10,194 bases of DNA from Clostridiales bacterium (GTDB lineage Bacteria > Bacillota > Clostridia > Oscillospirales > Oscillospiraceae), in assembly GCA_003533405.1 (NCBI GenBank), contig DQDL01000089.1:1-10194 (forward strand). The letters are read 5' to 3'. Below the pieces are notes generated by a model. It was not told the DNA's origin. It made no database searches and saw only the letters and a program-made list of their open reading frames with translations. Below, in pieces: positions 1-6,148 of the stretch; within the stretch, counting starts at the first letter, position 1; every line of letters starts with the position of its first letter. The translations under genes were made by a program, and so were the position numbers.

Positions 1-3
1 AAG

Positions 4-546
4 ATGAGACAGCTGCTTGACATTTTCATAGCGTCGTTTAAAGTCGGCCTCATGACCTTCGGCGGCGGCTATGCCATGCTGCCGATACTCCAGCGCGAGG
101 TCGTCGAGACACGCAGATGGGTCACAGAGGAAGAGGTACTCGACTACTATGCCATCGGCCAGTGCCTGCCCGGTGTCATCATGGTAAACACCATGATATT
201 CATAGGCCAAAAGCGTAGAGGCACGCTCGGCGGCATCGTCGCCGCACTCGGCACGGTTTGTCCGGCACTTATCATCATCACGATAATTGCAGCTGTTTTA
301 AACGGCTTTGCCGAAGCACCGGTCGTCAAAAGCGCCTTTGCGGGCATCCGTGTCTGCGTCTGCGTATTGATATTCAACGCCGTTATGAAGCTGTGGAAAA
401 GCTCCGTCATCGACTGGAAGTGCTTTGTTATCTTCCTGCTCGTTGCCCTCGGTTCGCTGTTTACGGACATAACGCCCGTTTTGTTTGTCGTCGTGTCGGC
501 AGTTGTCGGCATTGCGATAAGCTGCTTGGGGGTGAAGAATAAATGA
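4..546 (+). CDS. chrA: Chromate transporter family protein, first half-size subunit
   Basis: A 180-residue membrane protein of the CHR (chromate ion transporter) family, in the half-size form with a single CHR domain. The N-terminal family signature is visible: a hydrophobic stretch leading into TFGGGYAMLPILQREVV (about residues 18-34), then a CLPGV motif (about 54-58). Hydrophobic segments follow at roughly 75-98, 110-130, 137-155 and 158-175. In characterised half-size systems two such proteins, encoded side by side, are both needed for transport. The adjacent gene is the matching partner, joined by an ATGA overlap at 543-546, so the pair is probably one operon and one heteromeric carrier. 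Only three bases precede the start, so its promoter and RBS are outside the window; an upstream start cannot be excluded, but the N-terminus fits the family. The substrate is inferred from family name only; in a gut-type anaerobe the physiological anion may not be chromate. Confidence 0.88.
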   Translation: MRQLLDIFIASFKVGLMTFGGGYAMLPILQREVVETRRWVTEEEVLDYYAIGQCLPGVIMVNTMIFIGQKRRGTLGGIVAALGTVCPALIIITIIAAVLNGFAEAPVVKSAFAGIRVCVCVLIFNAVMKLWKSSVIDWKCFVIFLLVALGSLFTDITPVLFVVVSAVVGIAISCLGVKNK

Positions 547-1115
547 CTGTTCTTCGCCTTTGGTGGGAGTTTTTTAAGATAGGCATGTTCTCCGTCGGCG
601 GCGGCATGGCAACGCTCCCGTTTTTGTACGATATGTCGGACAGAACCGGCTGGTTCACCTACGACATGATCGCCGACATGCTCGCCGTGTCCGAGTCCAC
701 GCCCGGCCCTATCGGCATAAACATGGCGACCTACACCGGCTATGTGACGGCGGGCATCCCGGGCTCTATCGCCGCAACCCTCGGCGTTATCACCCCGGGA
801 ATTATCATTGTCTTGCTCATCGTTGCAGTGCTTGACCGCTTTAGGAAAAACAAGTATGTCGAAGCGGCGTTCTACGGTCTGCGCCCGGCATCGACCGGCC
901 TTATCGCCGCAGCGGGCGTGCTTGTAGTTCAAATTGCGCTTTTGAATGTCGAACTTTATAAGCAAAGCGGCAATTTGCTCGATGTTTTCAACATCAAAGC
1001 AATAATTTTAGTTGCGGTGTTACTGGTGCTTACAAGGTGGTTCAAGCCTACGAAAAACCTGCATCCGATAATATTCATAGTCGCCTCAGCCGTTGTCGGC
1101 ATACTGATTTTTTAA
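543..1115 (+). CDS. chrA: Chromate transporter family protein, second half-size subunit
   Basis: A 190-residue CHR-family membrane protein, paralogous to the preceding gene. It repeats the same plan: an amphipathic start, MFSVGGGMATLPFLYD (about residues 15-30), then a STPGPIGIN motif (about 53-61), and hydrophobic segments near 75-98, 115-135, 150-166 and 174-190. The conserved PGP is intact here, while the partner has LPG, so the two halves are not identical in role. The start ATG overlaps the previous stop (ATGA, 543-546), with a G-rich Shine-Dalgarno-like stretch at 528-534, so translation is probably coupled. The protein ends directly after its last hydrophobic segment. Its TAA at 1113-1115 overlaps the stop codon of the convergent ylbJ gene. 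Transcription from this pair probably ends at the hairpin at 1169-1199. Family assignment is firm; substrate is inference. Confidence 0.88.
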   Translation: MTVLRLWWEFFKIGMFSVGGGMATLPFLYDMSDRTGWFTYDMIADMLAVSESTPGPIGINMATYTGYVTAGIPGSIAATLGVITPGIIIVLLIVAVLDRFRKNKYVEAAFYGLRPASTGLIAAAGVLVVQIALLNVELYKQSGNLLDVFNIKAIILVAVLLVLTRWFKPTKNLHPIIFIVASAVVGILIF

Positions 1116-2071
1116 AACAAAACAGCTGCTCCCAGCAGTGCAAGTGCGCTGCCCATAAGAGCAATAACAAACCGTCCGATGATATATCGGGCGGTTTTTA
1201 TATCCGTGCCGCCGATGACTGAAAGCGTCTGAAAATGCACGGAAACGCCGCCCCAGCCGAGGATAAATGCCGCAAGAGCGAGGTTAATGGGGTTTGCGCT
1301 AAGGCCGCTCATTGCGCCGATGCCGTTGCCAAGCTCCAATATTCCGCAAAACAGCGCATTGCTCCACAATAGCTCCATGCCGAATACGGCAGACAGAATT
1401 TTGGCTGCCGCCGCAAAGCCTCCTGTCTTTTCGAGTATTCCCGCCAGAACCGAGAACGCAACGATAAAGCCGCATATAGACAAGCATGCGGTGACCGAAG
1501 CCTTTACGGCGTCTGTAAACGCTGCCGCAAAGCTCGCCGAGCTGCGCACCGTTTGCGGCTCTGCGGATTTTTCAGCACCGTTCGGTGCAAACATGATACC
1601 GCCCAATACGGCGGCAAGAATATGTACGGCGTAGAGGAATAAGCCTATCACTGATGACTTGAAAACCCCGACACCTGCAGCGCCGATGATAAACGAAGGG
1701 CCGGAGTTGTTGCAGAAAATAAGCAGCCGCTCGGCCTCTTTTTTTGAAATGCTGCCATTTTGCCTAAGCGATGCAATGTATGCAGCCCCCATGGGATATC
1801 CCGCCGTAACGCCGATGATAAACGCTGTGCCGCCGCTGCCGGAGACATTGAAAAGCCTGCGGCTTATAGGCGCAAAAGCTTTCCCCAGCCACTGTGCAAG
1901 CCCCAGCTCGCTTATGAGCTTTGTCGCCACGAAAAACGGAAACAGCGAGGGGATAATAAGACTTGCGCACAATTTAAGTCCATCCAGAGCCGAAGCCGCT
2001 GCCGTATCGGGAAAGGCTATAAGCACTGCAAAAAGTATAAGCGCACAGGTTATGGATACAAATTTTTTCAC
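1112..2071 (-). CDS. ylbJ: Sporulation integral membrane protein YlbJ (SpoVV-like)
   Basis: About 319 residues, strongly hydrophobic, of the YlbJ family with nucleoside-recognition (Gate-type) domains. In Bacillus subtilis YlbJ/SpoVV is made in the mother cell under sigma-E and is needed to move dipicolinic acid across the outer forespore membrane, giving heat-resistant spores. Visible marks are an N-terminal hydrophobic segment (about 4-22), GYPMGA (about 91-96), the polar-aromatic motif CNNSGPSFIIGAAG (about 120-133) and a second Gate-like half after about 180, ending in a membrane segment. I chose GTG at 2071 because AAGGAG sits 9 bases upstream. An in-frame ATG at 2092 would add seven residues but has no Shine-Dalgarno and would lie at or before the likely transcription start. 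The gene converges on the CHR pair (4-base overlap) and diverges from yqfC, another spore gene. Family call is strong; the transport role is by homology. Confidence 0.88.
   Translation of the reverse strand: MKKFVSITCALILFAVLIAFPDTAAASALDGLKLCASLIIPSLFPFFVATKLISELGLAQWLGKAFAPISRRLFNVSGSGGTAFIIGVTAGYPMGAAYIASLRQNGSISKKEAERLLIFCNNSGPSFIIGAAGVGVFKSSVIGLFLYAVHILAAVLGGIMFAPNGAEKSAEPQTVRSSASFAAAFTDAVKASVTACLSICGFIVAFSVLAGILEKTGGFAAAAKILSAVFGMELLWSNALFCGILELGNGIGAMSGLSANPINLALAAFILGWGGVSVHFQTLSVIGGTDIKTARYIIGRFVIALMGSALALLGAAVLF
1169..1199 (+). terminator. Intrinsic terminator for the CHR pair, embedded in ylbJ
   Basis: The arms 1169-1180 and 1186-1197 pair over 12 bp (one T-G wobble, 1175 with 1191) around a 5-base loop, GATAT. 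A run of five T ends at 1199. It lies 54 bases past the CHR stop codon. In the plus-strand RNA the odd position is a G-U pair; in the minus-strand RNA it becomes an A-C mismatch, and the minus-strand copy is followed by a poorer U tract, so the element is polarised toward plus-strand transcripts. It overlaps the 3' end of ylbJ, where the same bases encode the YIIGRFV region. Function is inferred from structure. Confidence 0.72.
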
Positions 2072-2080
2072 AGCCGTCAA

Positions 2081-2086
2081 CTCCTT
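2081..2086 (-). promoter_or_regulatory. Ribosome binding site that sets the ylbJ start
   Basis: On the minus strand this reads AAGGAG, nine bases before the GTG at 2071-2069. It falls inside the coding region if the upstream ATG (2092) were used, and that ATG has no comparable site. The position therefore favours the GTG. Confidence 0.7.
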
Positions 2087-2097
2087 GTCCATGTATT

Positions 2098-2126
2098 AAG
2101 CTATGAGACAAAACATAGGTTTATAC
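2098..2126 (-). promoter_or_regulatory. Candidate sigma-E-type promoter for ylbJ
   Basis: On the minus strand, GTATAAA (complement of 2120-2126) is followed after exactly 14 bases by CATAGCTT (complement of 2098-2105). The sigma-E pattern is roughly KMATATT, about 14 bases, CATACAMT; the CATA core and spacing fit, the rest only partly. Transcription would start near the ATG at 2092, which agrees with use of the GTG at 2071. YlbJ is sigma-E controlled in Bacillus. This is a weak motif match supported by context. Confidence 0.35.
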
Positions 2127-2130
2127 AGCG

Positions 2131-2136
2131 GGAGGT
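2131..2136 (+). promoter_or_regulatory. Ribosome binding site that sets the yqfC start
   Basis: GGAGGT lies nine bases before ATG at 2146 but only three bases before an in-frame GTG at 2140. The spacing favours the ATG, which removes two residues from the longest reading frame. Confidence 0.7.
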
Positions 2137-2145
2137 GGTGTGCCC

Positions 2146-2418
2146 ATGGGCGGTTTAAAGGATAAGGCGGAGCTTTTGGCAGACAGATTAGAGCTGCCGC
2201 CTGATGCCCTCGCGGGAGCGGTGAAGCTTACCGTTAACGGCAGACGCAGGGTGCTCATAGAAAACCACTGCGGGATAATCACATACGAGGACACGGTCAT
2301 TGCCGTCGACTGCGGCGGCATGAAAGCCGTCATAAGGGGCGATGAGCTGACCCTTGGCGCAATGGATAAGCAGGATATGCTTATAACGGGAAGAATACTG
2401 TCGATCGAGTTTGAGTAG
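2146..2418 (+). CDS. yqfC: Sporulation protein YqfC (YabP/YqfC family)
   Basis: A 90-residue soluble protein of the YabP/YqfC family, close to the usual length. Known members are sigma-E-dependent sporulation proteins; the biochemical role of YqfC is not established. The family pattern is clear: an N-terminal helix with LADRLELPPDAL, then VKLTVNGRRRVLIENHCGI (about residues 26-44), a short strand ending in acidic and valine residues, and a C-terminal strand set with ITGRILSIEFE. The IENH-G-I motif is the most telling. ATG at 2146 is chosen because GGAGGT precedes it by nine bases. yqfD follows after seven bases, as in Bacillus and many Clostridia, and the pair opens the long plus-strand run. 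The promoter should lie in 2072-2130, but I could not find a convincing plus-strand sigma-E match there. Confidence 0.9.
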   Translation: MGGLKDKAELLADRLELPPDALAGAVKLTVNGRRRVLIENHCGIITYEDTVIAVDCGGMKAVIRGDELTLGAMDKQDMLITGRILSIEFE

Positions 2419-2425
2419 GTGACGG

Positions 2426-3613
2426 ATGGAAAAGCTATATGATCTTGCCCGTGGAACGGTGAGACTTGAAATATCGGGAGCTGAGCCCGAACAAATTTTA
2501 AACTTCTGCGCCCAAAACGGTGTGGAGTTTTGGGATACGAGTCCGAAAGCGGATTTTAGCGTACAGATAACGATACACGCCGCAGATTACCCGCTTGTGC
2601 AATCGCAAAACGGCAAAAACGGCATTGAGCTGCGGCTCATTGCCGCAAAGGGCGGCAAAAACATAACCGCCTCAATGAAAAGACGGCTTGTCCTGTGCAT
2701 TGGCATCGGGGTCTGCATCGTGCTGCTTGCCGTATCCTCGCTTTTTGTCTGGCGCATCGATATAAGCGGCAACGATACGATAAGTGACGGCGTTATCCTG
2801 CGTGCGCTATCCGAGTGCGGCGTGGATAACGGCGCATTTTGGCCTGCGCTTTCCTCGGACGAGGTTCGCAGCGATATGCTCATGAAGCTTCCGGACATTG
2901 CGTGGCTGAGCTTGAATGTCCACAACTCATGCGCCGAGGTCGTTATCCACGAGCGCATTGCAAAGCCGGATATCGTGAACGAAGCCGAATACGCCGATGT
3001 AAAAGCCGCAAAATCCGGCTATATAACGAAGCTCTCCGTCTTGGAGGGCAAGGCACTCGTTTCGGTCGGCGACACCGTGTCAAAGGGTGATACGCTCATT
3101 TCCGGCACAATGGACAGCGAGACGGCCGACGAGCGTCAGGTACACGCAATGGGCAACGTGCAGGCACGCACATGGTATGAAATAAACGCCCAAACGCCAA
3201 TGTACGAGAGTGTGAAAACAGAAAAAGGGCACAGCAAAACGAGTTTATCGCTTGTATTCGGCAAAAATCTCATAAAATTTTCAACTGACAGTAGAAATAA
3301 CAGCGCAAGCTGTGCTAAAATAAATAAATTAAGGTACGCAGCATTAGGCAAGACTTTTACGCTGCCTGTGGGAATAATAAAGCAGGAGACTACGGAGTTT
3401 ACGCTCCAAAAGCAGAGAATAGACGAAAACGCAGCCACGCAGAGGCTCAAGCAGAACCTTTTATCCGAGCTCAAGCGCCGCATCGGCGACGGAAGCGTGA
3501 GCCAAACGAGCTTCAGCGTATCTAAAACCGACGAATTGCTGACCGTCACGCTCAGGGCGGAATGCATTGAGAATATAGGAGTAGAATATGATCGAAAGAA
3601 CGATAGAAGTTGA
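2426..3613 (+). CDS. yqfD: Sporulation protein YqfD
   Basis: A 395-residue YqfD-family protein of normal length. YqfD is required for efficient sporulation in Bacillus; it is a membrane protein of the mother cell with no known enzymatic activity. The sequence shows an N-terminal domain of about 85 residues starting MEKLYDLARGTVRLEISG, one transmembrane helix at about 88-109 flanked by KRR, and a large domain after it, probably outside the cytoplasm. That domain includes FVWRIDISGN, the VVIHERIAKP segment and a barrel-like stretch around SGYITKLSVLEGKALVSVGDTVSKGDTLISG (about 193-223; this resembles a lipoyl/barrel-sandwich fold, my inference). The gene follows yqfC by seven bases and overlaps phoH by 26 bases, so all three are likely cotranscribed. 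Around 3225-3345 the coding sequence is visibly more AT-rich than its surroundings and contains a candidate internal promoter. Confidence 0.9.
   Translation: MEKLYDLARGTVRLEISGAEPEQILNFCAQNGVEFWDTSPKADFSVQITIHAADYPLVQSQNGKNGIELRLIAAKGGKNITASMKRRLVLCIGIGVCIVLLAVSSLFVWRIDISGNDTISDGVILRALSECGVDNGAFWPALSSDEVRSDMLMKLPDIAWLSLNVHNSCAEVVIHERIAKPDIVNEAEYADVKAAKSGYITKLSVLEGKALVSVGDTVSKGDTLISGTMDSETADERQVHAMGNVQARTWYEINAQTPMYESVKTEKGHSKTSLSLVFGKNLIKFSTDSRNNSASCAKINKLRYAALGKTFTLPVGIIKQETTEFTLQKQRIDENAATQRLKQNLLSELKRRIGDGSVSQTSFSVSKTDELLTVTLRAECIENIGVEYDRKNDRS
3313..3321 (+). promoter_or_regulatory. Candidate internal extended -10 promoter for phoH onward
   Basis: TGC followed directly by TAAAAT (five of six to the -10 consensus with the TG extension) lies in an AT-rich patch of yqfD, about 270 bases before the phoH start. 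There is no good -35 at 17 bases, so it would rely on the extended -10. It resembles the TGC-TAAAGT element before ptsH. The need for a vegetative promoter for phoH, ybeY and era makes it worth noting; the evidence is thin. Confidence 0.25.
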
Positions 3614-4595
3614 AAGAATGGAGCATGTCATAAGCGTGTTCGGCTCGTTTGATCAGAACCTCAGGATCATCGAAAGCGAGCTTTCCGTCAAGGTCATCGA
3701 TCGTGACAATAAGATACACATCTGCGGCGAGGCCGAGAATGTCATGCTTGCCGAAAAGGCGATAAACGGCCTTTTGACACTCGCCATGCGTGGCGAGTGC
3801 ATCGACGCTCAGAATGTGCGGTACATTCTGAAGCTCGTTTCCGAGGGCAAAGAGTCGAAGATAGACGAGCTTGCAAGCGATGTCGTGTGCATAACCGCAA
3901 AGGGAAAGCCAGTCAAGGCAAAAACCTTGGGTCAAAAGACCTATTGCGACGCCATTGCAAATAACACAATCACGCTCGGCATCGGTCCTGCCGGCACAGG
4001 CAAGACCTATCTTGCCGTTGCGGCGGCTGTTGCAGCCTTCAGAGCAGAGCAGGTGAACAGAATTATCCTGACCCGTCCCGCCGTCGAAGCCGGTGAACGC
4101 TTGGGATTTCTGCCCGGCGACCTGCAAAGCAAGGTCGACCCGTATCTCAGACCGCTTTACGATGCGTTGTTTGATATGCTGGGCGCTGATACCTATCAGA
4201 AGTACCTAGAGCGGGGCAATATCGAGGTCGCACCGCTTGCATATATGCGTGGACGCACGCTTGACGACAGCTTTATCATCCTCGACGAGGCGCAGAATAC
4301 TTCAAGAGAGCAGATGAAAATGTTCCTGACCCGCATAGGCTTCGGCTCAAAGGTGGTCATAACCGGCGATATCACGCAGATAGACCTGCCGGATGATAAG
4401 GTCAGCGGCCTCAAGGTGGCAATGAAGGTGCTTGAGGGCATCGACGATATCTCGATTTGCAAGCTCACCGGTGCCGATGTCGTCCGCCACCAGCTTGTTC
4501 AGAAGATAATCGAGGCATACGAGGTGTACGATAAGAAAAATCCGCCCGAGGCCGAGAAAAAGCCTGCGGGAGCGTATAGGAGAAAAAGACCGTAA
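3588..4595 (+). CDS. phoH: PhoH family P-loop ATPase
   Basis: A 335-residue PhoH-like protein (PhoH/YbeZ type). PhoH-family proteins bind ATP and have a helicase-like core; they sit next to ybeY in many bacteria and are thought to work with it in rRNA processing, though the exact substrate is unsettled. An N-terminal KH-like region (about 12-60) precedes the core. Walker A is GPAGTGKT at 133-140, Walker B is IILDEAQN around 230-237 (D233, E234), and a VVITGDITQIDLP motif follows near 262-274, all intact. The C-terminal tail (about 310-335) is charged and ends in RRKRP. The ATG at 3588 has AGGAG six bases upstream and overlaps the yqfD end by 26 bases. The stop touches the ybeY start directly. 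In Bacillus, pgpH/yqfF lies between phoH and ybeY; here it is missing. Confidence 0.93.
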   Translation: MIERTIEVERMEHVISVFGSFDQNLRIIESELSVKVIDRDNKIHICGEAENVMLAEKAINGLLTLAMRGECIDAQNVRYILKLVSEGKESKIDELASDVVCITAKGKPVKAKTLGQKTYCDAIANNTITLGIGPAGTGKTYLAVAAAVAAFRAEQVNRIILTRPAVEAGERLGFLPGDLQSKVDPYLRPLYDALFDMLGADTYQKYLERGNIEVAPLAYMRGRTLDDSFIILDEAQNTSREQMKMFLTRIGFGSKVVITGDITQIDLPDDKVSGLKVAMKVLEGIDDISICKLTGADVVRHQLVQKIIEAYEVYDKKNPPEAEKKPAGAYRRKRP

Positions 4596-5078
4596 ATGGG
4601 ACATGAGATATATATAAGCCGTGAAAAAAGCGGTCTCGGCCACGCAAATGCTGCGGGGTTTATAAAAAAATCGATAAACAAAGCCCTTTCTGCCGAGGGC
4701 ATAGACACGCCGTGCATCGTAAGCGTCATGCTGACAGATGACGAGGGCATACATGCCGTGAACCGTGAGTTTCGGGGCGTGGACAGGCCGACCGATGTGC
4801 TGTCGTTTCCCTTGAACGAGCTTGAAGCGGGACATTTTGACGCTGACCTATGCGAAAAAGACCCCGAGACGGGTGCCGTTATGCTCGGCGATATGATGAT
4901 ATCGCTTGAACGCTGCGCCGCACAGGGAGAGGAGCTCGGCCACGGCTTTGAGCGTGAGGTGTGCTATCTCACGGTGCACTCGGTTCTGCACCTGCTCGGC
5001 TATGACCATGTTGACGAGGGCGAAATGAAGGCCCAAATGCGCAAAAGAGAAAAGCAGATCATGGAGGATGACAAATGA
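4596..5078 (+). CDS. ybeY: Endoribonuclease YbeY (16S rRNA maturation factor)
   Basis: A 160-residue YbeY, normal length. YbeY is a zinc-dependent endoribonuclease acting in the cytoplasm in 16S rRNA 3'-end maturation and in 70S quality control. The zinc signature is complete: His128, His132 and His138 in H-S-V-L-H-L-L-G-Y-D-H. Upstream, NREFRGVDRPTDVLSFP (about 56-72) is the second conserved block, followed by MLGDMMIS near 94-101. The start codon directly follows the phoH stop with AGGAG about 12 bases upstream, so coupling with phoH is likely. It overlaps era by four bases (ATGA). Era and YbeY both act on the 3' end of 16S rRNA, and their coupling here matches that shared job. The dgkA and cdd genes found between ybeY and era in Bacillus are absent. 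Confidence 0.95.
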   Translation: MGHEIYISREKSGLGHANAAGFIKKSINKALSAEGIDTPCIVSVMLTDDEGIHAVNREFRGVDRPTDVLSFPLNELEAGHFDADLCEKDPETGAVMLGDMMISLERCAAQGEELGHGFEREVCYLTVHSVLHLLGYDHVDEGEMKAQMRKREKQIMEDDK

Positions 5079-5962
5079 TAACCAAATCAGCGATGATAAC
5101 CATATGCGGCAGACCCAATGTCGGCAAATCGACGCTCACAAACGCACTTGTCGGCGAGAAGATAGCGATAGTCTCAAACAAGCCGCAGACTACCCGCAAC
5201 CGCATAAGCGCCGTTGTGACCCGTGGCAACACGCAGTTCGTGCTTATGGATACTCCGGGCTTCCATAAACCGAGGACCCGCCTCGGCGACTACATGGTCA
5301 ATGTAGTCAAAGAGTCGGTCGCCGATGTCGATGCCGTCATGCTGCTTGTCGAGCCTATCGCCAATATCGGCCGTCAGGAGGAAGAGCTGATCGCCCGCCT
5401 TAAGGAAACGAATGTTCCGGCGGTTTTAGTTATAAATAAGATAGACACCGTTGAGAAAGCAGAGCTACTTGAGGTCATGGCCATGTATTCGCAGGCGCAC
5501 GGCTTTGATGCCATTATCCCCATTTCGGCAAAGAACAATGAGGGCTTGGACGAGCTCATGGAGCAGCTTGATAAATATGCCGTCGAGGGTCCGCAGCTTT
5601 TCCCGGATGACATGATATCCGACCAGCCGGAAAAGCAGATCTGCGCAGAGCTCGTGCGTGAAAAGCTCCTTTTGTGCCTTGATAAGGAGATACCGCACGG
5701 CACGGCGATCGAGGTCACAAAGTTTTCCGAGCGGGAAAACGGCATAATAGACATGGATGTGACCATTTTCTGCGAAAAAGCGAGCCACAAGGGCATCATA
5801 ATCGGCAAAAACGGCGCAATGCTGCGCAAAATAGGCGAAATGGCAAGAACGGATATTGAAGCGTTCATGGGCACAAAGGTTTTCCTGCAAACATGGGTCA
5901 AGGTCAAGGAAAACTGGCGCGACTCTATGGCTCAGCTTCGCAACTTCGGCTATTCGGAATAA
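5075..5962 (+). CDS. era: GTPase Era (30S ribosome assembly)
   Basis: A 295-residue Era, standard length, with both domains. Era is an essential-type GTPase that binds the 3' end of 16S rRNA and checks 30S maturation. The G motifs are intact: G1 GRPNVGKS (12-19), G2 within KPQTTRNR (36-43), G3 DTPG (59-62), G4 NKID (121-124) and G5 SAK (151-153). The C-terminal KH domain carries GIIIGKNG at 240-247 and ends with the usual VKENWRDS block. The ATG at 5075 has GGAGG seven bases upstream and overlaps the ybeY stop (ATGA). A second in-frame ATG lies at 5093, within a 9-base direct repeat (5075-5083 and 5093-5101), but has no RBS of its own. The 57-base gap downstream holds a hairpin over the next gene's start. 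Confidence 0.97.
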   Translation: MITKSAMITICGRPNVGKSTLTNALVGEKIAIVSNKPQTTRNRISAVVTRGNTQFVLMDTPGFHKPRTRLGDYMVNVVKESVADVDAVMLLVEPIANIGRQEEELIARLKETNVPAVLVINKIDTVEKAELLEVMAMYSQAHGFDAIIPISAKNNEGLDELMEQLDKYAVEGPQLFPDDMISDQPEKQICAELVREKLLLCLDKEIPHGTAIEVTKFSERENGIIDMDVTIFCEKASHKGIIIGKNGAMLRKIGEMARTDIEAFMGTKVFLQTWVKVKENWRDSMAQLRNFGYSE

Positions 5963-5974
5963 ATAACCACTAAT

Positions 5975-6018
5975 ATGATCACCCCACAGTCAGATAATAT
6001 TGACAGTGAGGTGGTCAT
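5975..6018 (+). other. Imperfect hairpin covering the yqzL ribosome binding site
   Basis: Arms 5975-5992 and 6001-6018 can pair over 18 positions with one T-G wobble (5979 with 6014) and two mismatches (5984/6009 and 5988/6005), around an 8-base AT-rich loop. The right arm contains GAGGTGG (6008-6014), the Shine-Dalgarno for the ATG at 6020. No T run follows, so it is not an intrinsic terminator. It could limit translation of yqzL and, through coupling, recO; or it could be an RNA-processing site between era and the repair genes. The pairing is seen; the role is inferred. Confidence 0.5.
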
Positions 6019-6019
6019 T

Positions 6020-6148
6020 ATGTCAGATGATTTATTATGGCAGGTCTTTACCGATACCGGCGATCCGCTGTGTTGGCTGATGCATAGAGCGGCGGAAAAA
6101 TCAAACAATAAAGATGGGGCAGGGGATGAACCTCAGCCCCTCGGATGA
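6020..6148 (+). CDS. yqzL: YqzL-like small protein
   Basis: A 42-codon gene in the place where Bacillus and many Clostridia carry yqzL, between era and recO. The product starts MSDDLLWQVFTDTGDPLCWL and continues as a short helix ending in a charged, proline-containing tail. The family's hallmark, a tryptophan-phenylalanine helix followed by a TG-(D/S)-x-x-x-(Y/W)-L pattern, is visible as W7, F10, TGDP (13-16), W19 and L20. The function of this family is unknown. The ATG at 6020 has GAGGTGG five bases upstream, inside a hairpin. The stop overlaps the recO start as ATGA (6145-6148), so it may drive recO translation by coupling. Its small size makes it easy to miss. Support is position, RBS, overlap and recognisable motif together. 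Confidence 0.72.
   Translation: MSDDLLWQVFTDTGDPLCWLMHRAAEKSNNKDGAGDEPQPLG

Noticed and set aside
147..965. A 272-codon open frame on the minus strand, antisense to both CHR genes
   Set aside because: It lies wholly opposite two clear CHR-family genes, its composition is not protein-like (scattered Cys, His, Arg), and it has no convincing RBS or family resemblance.
4..1115. The two CHR genes as one frameshifted full-length ChrA
   Set aside because: Each has its own full CHR domain with intact N-terminal motif and a clean ATGA junction; paired half-size CHR genes are a known arrangement.
2120..2130. TATACAG as a plus-strand sigma-E -10 for yqfC
   Set aside because: No -35 of the right kind lies about 14 bases upstream; too weak to annotate as a feature.
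5999..6028. TTGACA at 6000-6005 as a promoter for yqzL-recO
   Set aside because: At 17 bases the -10 would be TCAGAT (three of six), inside the yqzL coding region after its ATG; the element is better explained as part of the hairpin arm.
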